From NCBI RefSeq assembly GCF_030813595.1, contig NZ_JAUSUH010000006.1:1-64000 (forward strand): a stretch of 64,000 nucleotides of DNA. The letters run 5' to 3'. The stretch is from Ancylobacter vacuolatus (GTDB taxonomy: Bacteria > Pseudomonadota > Alphaproteobacteria > Rhizobiales > Xanthobacteraceae). How positions within the stretch are numbered: position 1 is the first letter of the stretch; every line of letters starts with the position of its first letter. This document shows, piece after piece, positions 11,064-19,898 of the stretch. Made by a program: the position numbers and the translations under genes. A model generated the notes under the pieces. That model worked only from the letters and a program-made list of their open reading frames with translations, was not told the DNA's origin and searched no databases.

Positions 11064-11702
11064 ATGGCGATGCAGGTGCTCAAGGATTTGCGCGGCCTTC
11101 GGGTGTCGGTGATCCACCCGCCCGACGAGGAGCGCCCGAGCCTCATCGAGCATCTGCGCCGCATCGGCTGCACGGTGGAAACGGTTTGGCCGGTGCCGGC
11201 GGAATGGCCCTTGGGCGCCGATGTCGTCCTGCTCGCCATCGAGCCGGACGCGCGCGCCGACATCAAGGCCCTGCTGAAAGGCGACCCCGCCCGGCGCCCG
11301 ACGCTGATCGCGGTGGTGGGCTACGAGAACCCGGCGACGCTGCAAATCGTGCTGGAAGCCGGCGCGGTGGCGGTGGTGGAGCGGCCGATCCGCCCCTTCG
11401 GCCTGCTCACCCACCTCACCATCGCCCGCACGCTATGGCTGGAGCGCGAAGAGGCGAGGAAGCGGGTCGCCCGGCTGGAGCACAAGCTCGCCGGCCTGCA
11501 GACGGTGCAGCGGGCGAAGTCGATCTTGATGGAAAATCTCGGCTTGAGCGAGGAGGACGCCTATCAGAGCCTGCGTCGGCAGGCGATGGCCAAGCGCATG
11601 CCGCTGGAGGACATGGCGGCCTCGCTGATCCACGCCTCCGAACTGTTGCAGATGTCGCCCCGCAGCCGCGACGCGCGGGCCGGGCCGCCGGCCGGCTCTT
11701 GA
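11064..11702 (+). CDS. amiR: AmiR-like ANTAR-domain antiterminator
   Basis: An RNA-binding antitermination regulator of 212 aa. The N-terminal half is a degenerate receiver-like domain (LKDLRGLRVSVIHPPDEERP, then LHRIGC-type text LRRIGCTVETVWPVP). A coiled coil (EREEARKRVARLEHKLAGLQ) follows, then the ANTAR module (VQRAKSILMENLGLSEEDAY, then QSLRRQAMAKRMPLEDMA). This is the AmiR architecture. The ATG at 11064 follows GGGAGGCGGC, and the gene starts 14 bp after amiC. In Pseudomonas the AmiC-AmiR complex controls read-through of a terminator ahead of amiE. A terminator is present in the matching place here. Confidence 0.92.
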   Translation: MAMQVLKDLRGLRVSVIHPPDEERPSLIEHLRRIGCTVETVWPVPAEWPLGADVVLLAIEPDARADIKALLKGDPARRPTLIAVVGYENPATLQIVLEAGAVAVVERPIRPFGLLTHLTIARTLWLEREEARKRVARLEHKLAGLQTVQRAKSILMENLGLSEEDAYQSLRRQAMAKRMPLEDMAASLIHASELLQMSPRSRDARAGPPAGS

Positions 11703-11814
11703 AGTCGCGCGGCGAGGGTGATTAGATAGTGCTCATGGACGATTTCCGGGCAGAGGGCCCGCGGATCGCTCTTCCGCCCGCCACCAATGCTGTTGGCCGG
11801 CCCTGGCACTGTCG

Positions 11815-11849
11815 CCCGAAAGGCTCGCGAGAGCCCGACGGGTTTTTTT
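11815..11849 (+). terminator. leader terminator between amiR and amiE
   Basis: This is a two-tier hairpin. CCCG (11815-11818) pairs with CGGG (11839-11842), and GGCTC (11822-11826) pairs with GAGCC (11831-11835) around a GCGA loop. It is followed immediately by seven T residues. It sits in the 281-bp gap ahead of amiE, so RNA from amiC-amiR would stop here unless read-through occurs. Upstream, CGGGC-AGAGG-GCCCG (11747-11761) forms another small stem-loop. ANTAR targets are normally paired hexaloop hairpins, and I could not find a clean example, so antitermination is inferred from gene context. Confidence 0.8.
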
Positions 11850-11983
11850 GTGCCTGATCTAGCGTGGACCGGCCACGGTCGCTCCTGGGAACAACGCGGT
11901 TCCGCCCCCATCCCCCTTCCCGACACCGCAAGGCCCCGGCCGCCCGCGAGGCGCGCCCGCGCGCCTTTTCGAGGAGACTTCCC

Positions 11984-13021
11984 ATGTTGCACGGCGACAT
12001 TTCCAGCAGCAAAGACACCGTCGGCGTGGCGGTGGTGAACTACAAGATGCCGCGCCTGCACACCAAGGCCGAGGTTCTGGAGAACGCCCGCAAGATCGCC
12101 GACATGGTGGTGGGCATGAAGATCGGCCTGCCGGGCATGGATCTTGTGATCTTCCCCGAATATTCGACCCACGGAATCATGTATGATTCCAAGGAGATGT
12201 ACGAGACCGCCTCGACCATCCCCGGCGATGAGACCGAGATTTTCGCCGAGGCCTGCCGCAAGGCCAAGGTGTGGGGCGTGTTCTCGCTCACCGGCGAACG
12301 CCATGAGGAGCACCCCAACAAGGCGCCCTACAACACGCTCATCCTGATGAACGACAAGGGTGAGATCGTGCAGAAATACCGCAAGATCATGCCCTGGGTG
12401 CCGATCGAGGGCTGGTACCCCGGCAATTGCACCTATGTCTCGGAAGGACCGAAGGGGATGAAAATCTCCCTCATCATTTGCGACGACGGCAATTACCCGG
12501 AAATCTGGCGCGACTGCGCGATGAAGGGCGCCGAACTCATCGTGCGCTGCCAGGGCTACATGTACCCGGCCAAGGAGCAGCAGGTGCTGATGTCGAAGGC
12601 GATGGCCTTCGCCAATAATGTCTATGTCGCGGTGGCCAATGCCTCCGGCTTTGATGGCGTCTATTCCTATTTCGGCCACTCGGCGATTGTCGGCTTTGAC
12701 GGGCGCACGCTCGGCGAATGCGGCGAGGAGGACTATGGCATCCAGTACGCCGCGCTGTCCGTGTCGCTGATCCGCGACGCGCGCAAGAACATGCAGTCGC
12801 AGAACCACCTCTTCAAGCTGGTGCATCGCGGCTATACCGGCCTGATCAATTCCGGCGACGGCGACAAGGGCGTGGCCGCCTGCCCCTATGATTTCTACGC
12901 CAAATGGATCGCCGACCCCGAGGGCACGCGGGAAATGGTGGAATCCTTCACCCGCTCCACAGTCGGCACCGAGGAATGCCCGATCGAGGGGATCCCGAAC
13001 CCCGACACCACCCATCGGTGA
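11984..13021 (+). CDS. amiE: aliphatic amidase
   Basis: This enzyme hydrolyses short aliphatic amides (acetamide, propionamide) to the acid and ammonia in the cytoplasm, allowing use of amides as carbon and nitrogen. The 345-aa protein is a nitrilase-superfamily member that follows Pseudomonas AmiE almost residue for residue. Catalytic E59 (FPEYST), K134 (KYRKIMPW) and C166 ([15 protein letters not shown]) fall at the same numbers as in that enzyme. The ATG at 11984 follows GAGGAGACTT. The gene is preceded by the amiC-amiR pair and a leader terminator. No amiB or amiS (chaperone or permease) genes accompany it. Confidence 0.97.
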   Translation: MLHGDISSSKDTVGVAVVNYKMPRLHTKAEVLENARKIADMVVGMKIGLPGMDLVIFPEYSTHGIMYDSKEMYETASTIPGDETEIFAEACRKAKVWGVFSLTGERHEEHPNKAPYNTLILMNDKGEIVQKYRKIMPWVPIEGWYPGNCTYVSEGPKGMKISLIICDDGNYPEIWRDCAMKGAELIVRCQGYMYPAKEQQVLMSKAMAFANNVYVAVANASGFDGVYSYFGHSAIVGFDGRTLGECGEEDYGIQYAALSVSLIRDARKNMQSQNHLFKLVHRGYTGLINSGDGDKGVAACPYDFYAKWIADPEGTREMVESFTRSTVGTEECPIEGIPNPDTTHR

Positions 13022-13031
13022 GGCGGCAGCG

Positions 13032-13067
13032 CAGAAAGGCCGGGCAAAAGCCCAGCTTTTCTGTTTT
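13032..13067 (+). terminator. probable intrinsic terminator after amiE
   Basis: CAGAAAG and CTTTTCTG form the outer stem and GGGC-AAAA-GCCC the inner hairpin, followed by TTTT. It begins 10 bp after the amiE stop. Confidence 0.6.
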
Positions 13068-13126
13068 CCACCGCCGGCATGGGCGGGCTTAACCGGCTGT
13101 CAACCAAGAGCGGCTAGCGTCTGCCC

Positions 13127-14494
13127 ATGACGCGCGGCGTATCCTGGTTTTTCGTAGCCCCGCTCGTCCTTCTGGGGCTTTCCGGTTGCAAGTTCGGGCT
13201 GTACGAGCAGCGCGAACCCTGGCGCACGGAAGCCGAGGAACGGTGTCTGGCGGAGGGCCGGGTCAAGCCCTCCGCCTTCATCGTCCCGGACAGGGCGATC
13301 AATGGCGCCGGCACATGCGGCATGGACCATGCCTTCCGCATCACAGCTTTTTCCGAGGGATCTGTTGAGGTTAGCCCGCGTGCGACGCTGGCCTGTCCGA
13401 TGACCTCGGCCGTCGACCAATGGGTGACGCAGGACGTTCAGCCCGCCGCCATGGCCTGGTTCGGCCAGCCGGTGGTGAAGGTGAAGCAGATGTCGTCCTA
13501 TTCCTGCCGGCGGATGAACGGCGCGAAGACGGGCAAGATTTCCGAACACGCCTTCGGCAACGGCCTCGACATTGCCGGCTTCGTGCTCGCCGACGGACGC
13601 GAGATTTCGGTCAAGAAGGACTGGAAGGGCAGCCCCGATGCGCGCGGGTTCCTGTTGACCGTGCAGGCCGATGCCTGCGAGCGCTTCACCGTCGTGCTGG
13701 CGCCCGGCTCGAACATCTACCACTACGATCATATCCACATCGACCTGATGCGCCGCGCCTCCGGAAGCTCGACCTGCAAGCCTCTGGCGCAGCGTCCGAA
13801 GCCGCCGCGCCTGCCGGTGTTCAAGGCGCCGGCCTACAAGGCCCCGCCCTATGGCGCCTCGTGGCAGGCCGGGCCGATGTCGTCGGTGCCGGGTGCCGCC
13901 GAGCCAGCGGAGAATTACGGCCCGGAAGGCGCCGAGCAGGAGGGTTATGATGGCGAGGCCAGCGCGCCCGCGCCTCTGGCGCCGTCCCGCCCGGCGGCCG
14001 CGCGGACAATGCCCGCTGCCACCTATCCGGCGGCGCCGGCTCCCGCCTATTCCAACGCTCCCACCTCTCCGGCGGCAAGGCGCGTTCCCGCCGGCCCCGT
14101 GGGGGCGCCGATGGTGCTGACCCCGCCGGCGGTCGATCCGTATGCCAATGGCGGCTACGCACCGGACCCTCTCCCCGGCGCGCCGTCGCAGCAGGGCTAT
14201 CCCGCCCAGACCTACCCGGCCCAAGCCCGCCCGGCCCAAGCCCGCCCGGTCCAAGCCCGCCCGGCGCAGACCTACCCGGCCCAGACTTATCCCACTCCCG
14301 CGCCGGCGGCTCCCGCAGCGCCGGCCCGCACGCGGCCGCCCGGTCTTCTCCCGCCCGGCAGCATCCCGCTGGCGAAATGGCTGGGGCTCGACACGACGCC
14401 GACGGCGTCGACCGGCAATGTGCGCTCCTTCACCACCGAGCGGGAATTCGCCAGTCCGATACCAGGCGTGGACGTCGAAAAAGGTGCCGACTGA
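13127..14494 (+). CDS. extensin-like domain lipoprotein with Pro-rich tail
   Basis: A 455-aa predicted lipoprotein with lipobox LSGC (C21 as the lipidated residue). Residues about 25-230 form the extensin-like C-terminal domain common in Alphaproteobacteria. It has paired cysteines (TCGMDHAFRI, ATLACPMTSAVD, SSYSCRRMNG), EHAFGNGLDIAGF, and a His-rich end (YHYDHIHIDL). That fold is related to the D-Ala-D-Ala peptidase/VanY group, and the H-x-H and D residues suggest metal binding, so a role in wall peptide cleavage is plausible but unproven. The second half is a low-complexity Pro/Ala/Tyr linker containing a six-copy 5-residue repeat. Such linkers may cross the peptidoglycan. Confidence 0.85.
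   Translation: MTRGVSWFFVAPLVLLGLSGCKFGLYEQREPWRTEAEERCLAEGRVKPSAFIVPDRAINGAGTCGMDHAFRITAFSEGSVEVSPRATLACPMTSAVDQWVTQDVQPAAMAWFGQPVVKVKQMSSYSCRRMNGAKTGKISEHAFGNGLDIAGFVLADGREISVKKDWKGSPDARGFLLTVQADACERFTVVLAPGSNIYHYDHIHIDLMRRASGSSTCKPLAQRPKPPRLPVFKAPAYKAPPYGASWQAGPMSSVPGAAEPAENYGPEGAEQEGYDGEASAPAPLAPSRPAAARTMPAATYPAAPAPAYSNAPTSPAARRVPAGPVGAPMVLTPPAVDPYANGGYAPDPLPGAPSQQGYPAQTYPAQARPAQARPVQARPAQTYPAQTYPTPAPAAPAAPARTRPPGLLPPGSIPLAKWLGLDTTPTASTGNVRSFTTEREFASPIPGVDVEKGAD
14201..14290 (+). repeat. six tandem 15-bp units inside the extensin-like gene
   Basis: Six in-frame copies of a 15-bp unit encode PAQ(A/T)(R/Y). Three central copies are nearly identical (CCGGCCCAAGCCCGC), and the outer ones have drifted. 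The near-identity suggests recent expansion by slippage and probable length variation between strains. Confidence 0.85.
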
Positions 14495-14507
14495 GCCTTC
14501 GCGGGCG

Positions 14508-15317
14508 TCAGTCGAGCAGCGTGTCGAGGCCGCGCTTCACCCCGACCCATCCCCGCACCTTGCGGGCGGCGAGCAGCGTGCCGGCGACATAGGGCGCGGC
14601 CGAGGAGCCGGCGTCGTGGCGGATGGTCAGACGTTCGTCCGGGGCGCCGAAGATCGCCTCCACCCCCAGCACGAAGGAGGGCAGGCGCAGCGCGTGCACC
14701 CGCACCTCGCGCGGGCCCTCGCCAAAGGCACCGCCGCGGGTCTCGGGCACGCCGACCACTTCGGAAATCGGGCGCGATGTGGCCGGCTGGCGTACCCCCG
14801 TCAGCGCTTCTGCCAGTTCGCGGCCGGTACCGGAAGGAGCGTCCGGCTTGCCGGCTGAGGCGTAGTCGATGAGTTCGACATCGGCGACATACTTTGCCGC
14901 CTCCAGCGTGAAGCGCTTGAGCAGGGTGGCGGTGATGGAGAAATTGCCGGCCGCCAGCAGGCCGGCCTGATGCGCCCGCGCCACCTCATCGAGCTCGGCA
15001 TAATCGGCGGCACCTAGCCCCGATGTGCCGATGACCACGGCGAGACCTGATTCCAGCGCGGCGCGGGCATTGGCCTTCACCACGCCGGGCTTGGTGTAGT
15101 CGATCAGCACGTCGGCGGGAACGGCGAGAGCTTCGGCCACGCTGGCGAAGACCGGGACCCCGCTCGCGGCGCCGCCGAGCGCGGTGCCCAGGTCACTGCC
15201 GGCCTGCGAGCGGGCAATGGCGGCGACCAGTTCGAGGTCCGGGGCGGCGGCGATGGCCGGCGCGAGGGCGCAGCCGACCCAGCCGGTGGCGCCGGCGAGA
15301 ATGATGCGGATCGCCAT
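14508..15317 (-). CDS. DapB-like dihydrodipicolinate reductase homologue with altered active site
   Basis: A 269-aa member of the DapB family (lysine/DAP pathway reductase). The N-terminal Rossmann motif is GATGWVG (residues 9-15), and the family blocks IDYTKPG, VVIGTSGL and GNFSITATLLKRF follow. The usual catalytic stretch E-x-HH-x-x-K-x-D-x-PSGT is here DYASAGKPDAPSGT (151-164). K157 and the PSGT loop remain, but both histidines are replaced by Ala-Ser. It may therefore be a paralogue with another substrate, with the true dapB elsewhere. The ATG at 15317 follows AAGGAGC. It is convergent with the extensin-like gene and next to rnpB. The family is certain; the reaction is not. Confidence 0.8.
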   Translation of the reverse strand: MAIRIILAGATGWVGCALAPAIAAAPDLELVAAIARSQAGSDLGTALGGAASGVPVFASVAEALAVPADVLIDYTKPGVVKANARAALESGLAVVIGTSGLGAADYAELDEVARAHQAGLLAAGNFSITATLLKRFTLEAAKYVADVELIDYASAGKPDAPSGTGRELAEALTGVRQPATSRPISEVVGVPETRGGAFGEGPREVRVHALRLPSFVLGVEAIFGAPDERLTIRHDAGSSAAPYVAGTLLAARKVRGWVGVKRGLDTLLD

Positions 15318-15400
15318 GACGGGCTCCTTGGCGGCGGGCGGGGACCGCAGTCGTAGCAAGCCCGGCGCCCGGCGCCAAATGGCGCGCGGGGGAGGAGGGT

Positions 15401-15777
<377 letters not shown>

Positions 15778-15904
15778 GGCGCAGCAATGGGCGAGGCGCG
15801 TGGCTGCGTCAAGTGCGGGGAGGGGGATGGGCCGCCGGGCACGCCCAAGGCTGGGGACGACGCGGTCCGTTGCCTCTGCCACAGGCGCAAGCCCAGAGGT
15901 CGCG

Positions 15905-16423
15905 TCAGTTCGAGGCCATGATGGTGCGGGCCTTGCTGCAATAGCTGCGCGCCGCCGAGGACATGCGCTTGGCGCCATGCCCACCCTGGTAGCGCATCAC
16001 GGTGCCACAGGTGTCGCCGCCGGCCAGGCGATAGGCCCCGGCGAGGTAGCGCATGCCCCAGCGGATATTGGTCGCGGGTTCATAGAGCTTGGCGCGTGAG
16101 CCCTTATAGCCGAGGCCGCGCGCGGTCTGGTGCTTGATCTGCATAAGCCCGACCTCGCCGGCCCGGCCGGTCACATGGGGCTTCCAGTTGCTCTCGATAC
16201 GCACCACGGCGCGGGCGAGGGCGACCGGGATGCCATTGGCGCGGGCCTCACGATCGACAATGCCGACCAGTTTATTCTCGGAGGTGGAAACGTTTATCTC
16301 TGAAATTTCAGGAGATTCTGGGGCGGGGCGCTCGAAAATTGATTTAGCGCTGGCGATGTTCGCGGAAGAAGTAATGAAGAGGGTGGCGATGAAGGAAGCA
16401 GTTAGGAGATTGGAGACGTTCAT
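15905..16423 (-). CDS. lytic transglycosylase (SLT domain), secreted
   Basis: A small murein lytic transglycosylase of 172 aa that cleaves the MurNAc-GlcNAc bond in the periplasm. The chosen ATG gives a signal peptide (NVSNLLTASFIATLFITSSA, cut near ASA). The SLT fold shows the catalytic glutamate in VVRIESNWKPHV, then the family motifs GEVGLMQIKHQTARGLGY and NIRWGMRYLAGAYRLA, and a C-terminal CGTVMRYQGGHG. Codons continue upstream to 16519 and a longer product is possible, but it would bury the signal peptide. No clear Shine-Dalgarno precedes either start. Confidence 0.88.
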   Translation of the reverse strand: MNVSNLLTASFIATLFITSSANIASAKSIFERPAPESPEISEINVSTSENKLVGIVDREARANGIPVALARAVVRIESNWKPHVTGRAGEVGLMQIKHQTARGLGYKGSRAKLYEPATNIRWGMRYLAGAYRLAGGDTCGTVMRYQGGHGAKRMSSAARSYCSKARTIMASN

Positions 16424-16662
16424 TACGCGGCGAAAGCCTTTTCGTCCGGTTGCGACGGCCGGGAAAAGCCAAGAAAATCTGTTGCGAATGTGACGTTGAA
16501 AGCGCGAATAGGGTCGCAATCCAGACGTGCGACGGTCGCAAGCGAGGGGAAATACCGCGCAATGTGGTGCAATCGCAGCGATGTTGAACGATGCTTGCTT
16601 CGGCGGGGCAGGTTGCGCAACATCCTGTCGCGGTGCGCCTGGATTATGAGCGTGCCGCTATT

Positions 16663-17472
16663 TCAGGCGGAGGTGGGAGGCGTGGGTGGAGCGTCATCGA
16701 TGGCTCCCGGCCGGGCGGCGCAGAGCGCGTAGAGCGTCGCCAGCGTCGAGACATCGGCGATGCCGTCGATCCGGGCGCGGCGGAAATGGCGCTGGAAGGC
16801 GCGCACAACGGCCTGCGTCGTCTCGCAGAACGTCCCATTCACCGGCACGCCATAGCCATAGAGGGCGAGCATGGCCTGCAAGGCCTCGATGGGCTGACCA
16901 TGCTCGCCGCGCATGAAGAAGCGCCCGTCGCTCGGCGGGGCTTCCGGCACCAGATGACCGACGCCGAAACGGTGCAGCATCTCCCAGGGAAATTTCTCAC
17001 CCGGATCGTTCTTGCGCAGGGGGGCGACGTCGGAATGGGCGAGTACGCGGTCGGGGGGGATGGGGTGGCGCGACAGAATGTCCTTGGCCAGTGCGGTGAC
17101 GGCCTCGACCTGGATGGCGGGGAAGGGCGGGTAGCCGAAATCATGGCCCGGATTGGCGATCTCGATGCCGATCGAGTGCGAATTGATGTCGGTGGCTCCC
17201 GCCCAGAAGCCGGCACCGGCATGCCAGGCACGGCGCGCTTCAGGCACCAGCTGCAGGATGCGGCCATTTTCCAGCACGACATAGTGTGCCGAGACCTGCC
17301 GCTCCGGCGATCGCAGCCAGTCGACCGCCTCGGTCGTTGATTCCATGCCGGTGTAGTGCAGCAGCAGCATGTCCGGCCGGGCGACGCCCAGGCGCGGGCC
17401 ATGGTTCGGCGAGGGCAGCACCTGCGCAACCAGCGGCGAGTCGGGCGGAAAGGGGGCGTCGGTGTCGCTCAT
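16663..17472 (-). CDS. N-acetylmuramoyl-L-alanine amidase (Amidase_2) with PG-binding domain
   Basis: This enzyme cleaves the amide between MurNAc and the stem peptide, or acts on released anhydro-muropeptides as AmiD/AmpD-type enzymes do. The 269-aa protein has the zinc amidase domain (MLLLHYTGMES, SAHYVVLENGRILQLVPEAR, AWHAGAGFWAG, SIGIEIANPGHDFGY, VLAHSDVAPLRKNDPGEKFP). The ligands are H of LLHYT, H of RAWHAG/VLAHSD type, and D. A C-terminal peptidoglycan-binding repeat follows (IEALQAMLALYGYGVPVNG, then VVRAFQRHFR). No signal peptide is evident from the MSDTDAPF start. A longer start at 17526 also lacks a clean one, so location (cytoplasm or envelope) is uncertain. Confidence 0.9.
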   Translation of the reverse strand: MSDTDAPFPPDSPLVAQVLPSPNHGPRLGVARPDMLLLHYTGMESTTEAVDWLRSPERQVSAHYVVLENGRILQLVPEARRAWHAGAGFWAGATDINSHSIGIEIANPGHDFGYPPFPAIQVEAVTALAKDILSRHPIPPDRVLAHSDVAPLRKNDPGEKFPWEMLHRFGVGHLVPEAPPSDGRFFMRGEHGQPIEALQAMLALYGYGVPVNGTFCETTQAVVRAFQRHFRRARIDGIADVSTLATLYALCAARPGAIDDAPPTPPTSA

Positions 17473-17615
17473 CGCGCAGCAGCTAATCCCGACGGGCGGG
17501 TGATTCAACAGATTCTTAAGGTTCATGGGGCGTTAATCGCGAGATGCCGATCGCGGCGGAATCACCCCTGTGGACCCTCCACAGGACGTGGATTCGCAAC
17601 GGTCATTCCATTGAC

Positions 17616-17651
17616 GCCCATCGTGTCCCATGGTATCCCAAATCATCCCGT
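17616..17651 (+). promoter_or_regulatory. MraZ operator: four CCCA-type repeats at 10-bp spacing
   Basis: CCC(A/G) motifs begin at 17617, 17627, 17637 and 17647: CCCAT, CCCAT, CCCAA and CCCGT, each followed by 5 other bases. Read on the minus strand these are TGGGN units separated by 5 bp, the known binding pattern of the autoregulator MraZ. They lie about 115 bp upstream of mraZ and probably overlap the promoter of the dcw cluster. Confidence 0.8.
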
Positions 17652-17765
17652 TGCAGTACCGCGTAAGCAATGCCGATGGCGCCTTTCCGGCGCCAGTCGT
17701 CCGGCATTTCCTGTGCGGAGAAGACCCTGCCGCGGGGCGTGTTTGCGTAGGGGCGTACCGGGCCG

Positions 17766-18245
17766 ATGGAACGTTTCGTATCGACCTATCCGATGCGGCT
17801 CGATTCCAAGGGCCGGATGTCGATCCCGGCACTGTACCGCGCACTTCTGGCGCGGGACGGCCTGGAACACCTGTATTGCCATCCGGCGCTCGATCGTCCC
17901 GCCCTGCAGGCGGGCGGCGCGCGGCTGATGGCGGGGATCGACGCCCTGATCGCGCGCTATCCGCCCTATTCGGATGCGCGCGAGGAACTGGCGGGCGCGC
18001 TCTACGGGGCGATCGAGATGGTGAAGCTCGATCCGGAGGGCCGCGTGATGCTCAGCGAGGGGCTGAAAGCCCATGCGCATATCAAGGACGAGGCCGTGCT
18101 TGTCGGCCTCGGGGATCATTTTCGAATCTGGGAGCCCGATCGCTTCCGGGCGCATCTGGCGGAGGCCACCGCGAAAGTGCGCGCGCTGAAGCAGGAGATC
18201 GGCTCCCAGGGGGCGACGCGGGATTCCCGCGCCGATGGGGTATGA
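17766..18245 (+). CDS. mraZ: transcriptional regulator MraZ
   Basis: This is the DNA-binding autoregulator at the head of the division and cell-wall cluster. The 159-aa protein contains two AbrB-like MraZ repeats with the signature residues [13 protein letters not shown] near residue 13 and [13 protein letters not shown] near residue 89. The length is normal for Alphaproteobacteria. Its predicted operator lies upstream at 17616-17651. Its stop codon overlaps the rsmH start (ATGA). Confidence 0.96.
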   Translation: MERFVSTYPMRLDSKGRMSIPALYRALLARDGLEHLYCHPALDRPALQAGGARLMAGIDALIARYPPYSDAREELAGALYGAIEMVKLDPEGRVMLSEGLKAHAHIKDEAVLVGLGDHFRIWEPDRFRAHLAEATAKVRALKQEIGSQGATRDSRADGV

Positions 18246-19279
18246 TGGCGGGTCGCGGCGGTTCGGAGACGGACGCTGCCGGCGGACCGGCCCGTCATCT
18301 GCCTGTCCTTCTGAACGAGGTTCTCGACCATCTCGCCCCGCAGCCGGGCGGCGTCTATGTCGACGGCACCTTCGGCGCCGGCGGTTACACGCGCGCCATT
18401 CTCGAGGCGGCGGATTGCCGGGTGATCGCCATTGACCGCGATCCCAACGCCATTCGCGACGGGCAGGAATTGGTGGCGACCTTTGCAGGTCGGCTGACGC
18501 TGGTGCCCGAGCGCTTCAGCGCGCTCGACGCGGTGGCGCAGGCGGCCGGCGAAGCGCTGGTCGATGGCGTCGTGCTCGATATCGGCGTCTCTTCCATGCA
18601 GATCGACGAGGGCGAGCGCGGCTTCTCCTTCCGCCGCGACGGGCCGCTCGACATGCGGATGTCGCAGGACGGGCCCTCCGCCGCCGATCTGGTGGCGAAG
18701 CTGTCCGACACCGAGCTGGCAAACCTCATCTATCGCTTCGGCGAGGAGCGCCATTCCCGCGCCGTCGCCAAGGCCATCCTCGCGGCGCGGGCCGAGGCGC
18801 CGATCGAGCGGACGCTGCAGCTGGCCGATATCGTCTCCAAGGTGGTGTGGGCCAAGCCGCATGAGCCGCATCCCGCCACCCGCACCTTCCAGGCGCTGCG
18901 CATCGCGGTGAATGACGAACTGGGCGAACTGGCCCGTGCCCTTGCCGCCGCCGAGCGCATCCTCAAGCCCGGTGGGCGCCTGGTGGTGGTGACCTTCCAT
19001 TCGCTGGAAGACCGCATCGTCAAGAACTTCCTCGCCAACCGCTCCAAGGTCGCCTCCGGCTCGCGCCACCTGCCGGCGGTTGCGGGCGCGGCGCCGAGCT
19101 TCACGCTGCTGGCGCGCGGCGCGGTCGAGCCCGGCGAGGAGGAGCGCGCCGGCAATCCCCGGGCGCGCTCGGCCAAGCTGCGCGCGGCCGCCCGCACCAC
19201 GGCACCGGCCCACCCCTATGGCGATCTCGGATCGCTGCTGCCGCCTCTGCCCGTCCTTGACGCCCACCGCCGCCGCTGA
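18242..19279 (+). CDS. rsmH: 16S rRNA m4C1402 methyltransferase RsmH
   Basis: This SAM-dependent enzyme N4-methylates C1402 of 16S rRNA. The 345-aa protein begins [11 protein letters not shown] and quickly enters the family text [35 protein letters not shown] (SAM loop) and AIDRDPNAI, then the motifs [19 protein letters not shown]-like and [15 protein letters not shown]. The frame extends upstream through mraZ, but the ATG overlapping the mraZ stop is the logical start and gives translational coupling. Also called MraW. Confidence 0.97.
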   Translation: MMAGRGGSETDAAGGPARHLPVLLNEVLDHLAPQPGGVYVDGTFGAGGYTRAILEAADCRVIAIDRDPNAIRDGQELVATFAGRLTLVPERFSALDAVAQAAGEALVDGVVLDIGVSSMQIDEGERGFSFRRDGPLDMRMSQDGPSAADLVAKLSDTELANLIYRFGEERHSRAVAKAILAARAEAPIERTLQLADIVSKVVWAKPHEPHPATRTFQALRIAVNDELGELARALAAAERILKPGGRLVVVTFHSLEDRIVKNFLANRSKVASGSRHLPAVAGAAPSFTLLARGAVEPGEEERAGNPRARSAKLRAAARTTAPAHPYGDLGSLLPPLPVLDAHRRR

Positions 19280-19288
19280 GGTCGAGAC

Positions 19289-19882
19289 ATGTTCCGCATC
19301 TTCAATGCCGTCTCGGTCATCGCGCTGCTTGCCGCCGCCGGCACGGTCTACCATGTCAAATATTCCTCGGCTTTCGAGGCCCAGGAAATCGCCAAGCTGC
19401 GGACGGAAATCCGGGCCGAGCGCGACCGTATCGCCATTCTGCACGCCGAATGGGCCCGCCGCACCGCGCCCGACCGCGTCCAGGCGCTGGCGGAAAAGCA
19501 CCTCGACATGCAGCCGCTCGATGTCGACCACATGGACCGTCTCGCCAGCCTTCCCGCCAAGCCGAGTGCGGGTGGCGACGGGCTGAGCGGCATGATCGAG
19601 GCGCTGGTGGACGGCCCCTCGCTGAACCCGCCGGCGCCGGAAACCGCCGCGCCGAAGCCAGCCAAGCCGGCACGCAGCACTCCGGTCGCCCGGCTTCCCG
19701 ACGATGCACCGCTGCCCGAGCAGCCTTTCTCCGCCGAGCCGCTGCCGCTCTCGGCCATGCCGTCGGCCGGCGCGATGGGCACGCCGCGCCGCAGCCCGGC
19801 CGGGCCGCAGGGCGTTCTCGGCGCGCCGCTCAATCCAGCAGCGGCTGCGCCGCTGCTTCCCCCCGGCGATGTCGGCCAGTAG
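19289..19882 (+). CDS. ftsL: cell division protein FtsL
   Basis: This is a bitopic divisome subunit that bridges FtsQ/FtsB to the FtsW-FtsI synthase. The 197-aa protein has one N-terminal membrane span (residues about 4-22, IFNAVSVIALLAAAGTVYHV). A short periplasmic coiled coil follows (SSAFEAQEIAKLRTEIRAER, then DRIAILHAEWARRTAPDRVQ), then LAEKHLDMQPLDVDHMDRLA. The last ~100 residues are a Pro/Ala-rich extension, longer than the ~120-aa enterobacterial protein but common in this group. It lies between rsmH and ftsI with small gaps and follows a GAGG ribosome site. Confidence 0.92.
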   Translation: MFRIFNAVSVIALLAAAGTVYHVKYSSAFEAQEIAKLRTEIRAERDRIAILHAEWARRTAPDRVQALAEKHLDMQPLDVDHMDRLASLPAKPSAGGDGLSGMIEALVDGPSLNPPAPETAAPKPAKPARSTPVARLPDDAPLPEQPFSAEPLPLSAMPSAGAMGTPRRSPAGPQGVLGAPLNPAAAAPLLPPGDVGQ

Positions 19883-19898
19883 TCCCCGAGGTGGCACC

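Noticed and set aside
11740-11842. Canonical ANTAR double-hexaloop RNA in the ami leader
   Set aside because: Stem-loops are present, but their best loops are 4, 5 or 7 nt and lack the paired A1/G4 hexaloop pattern, so only the terminator is reported.
16440-16630. Scattered GTCGCA/TGCGAC copies, including TGCGACGGTCGCA at 16528-16540, upstream of the lytic transglycosylase
   Set aside because: The spacing is irregular and the motif is short for a GC-rich genome; not enough to call an operator array.
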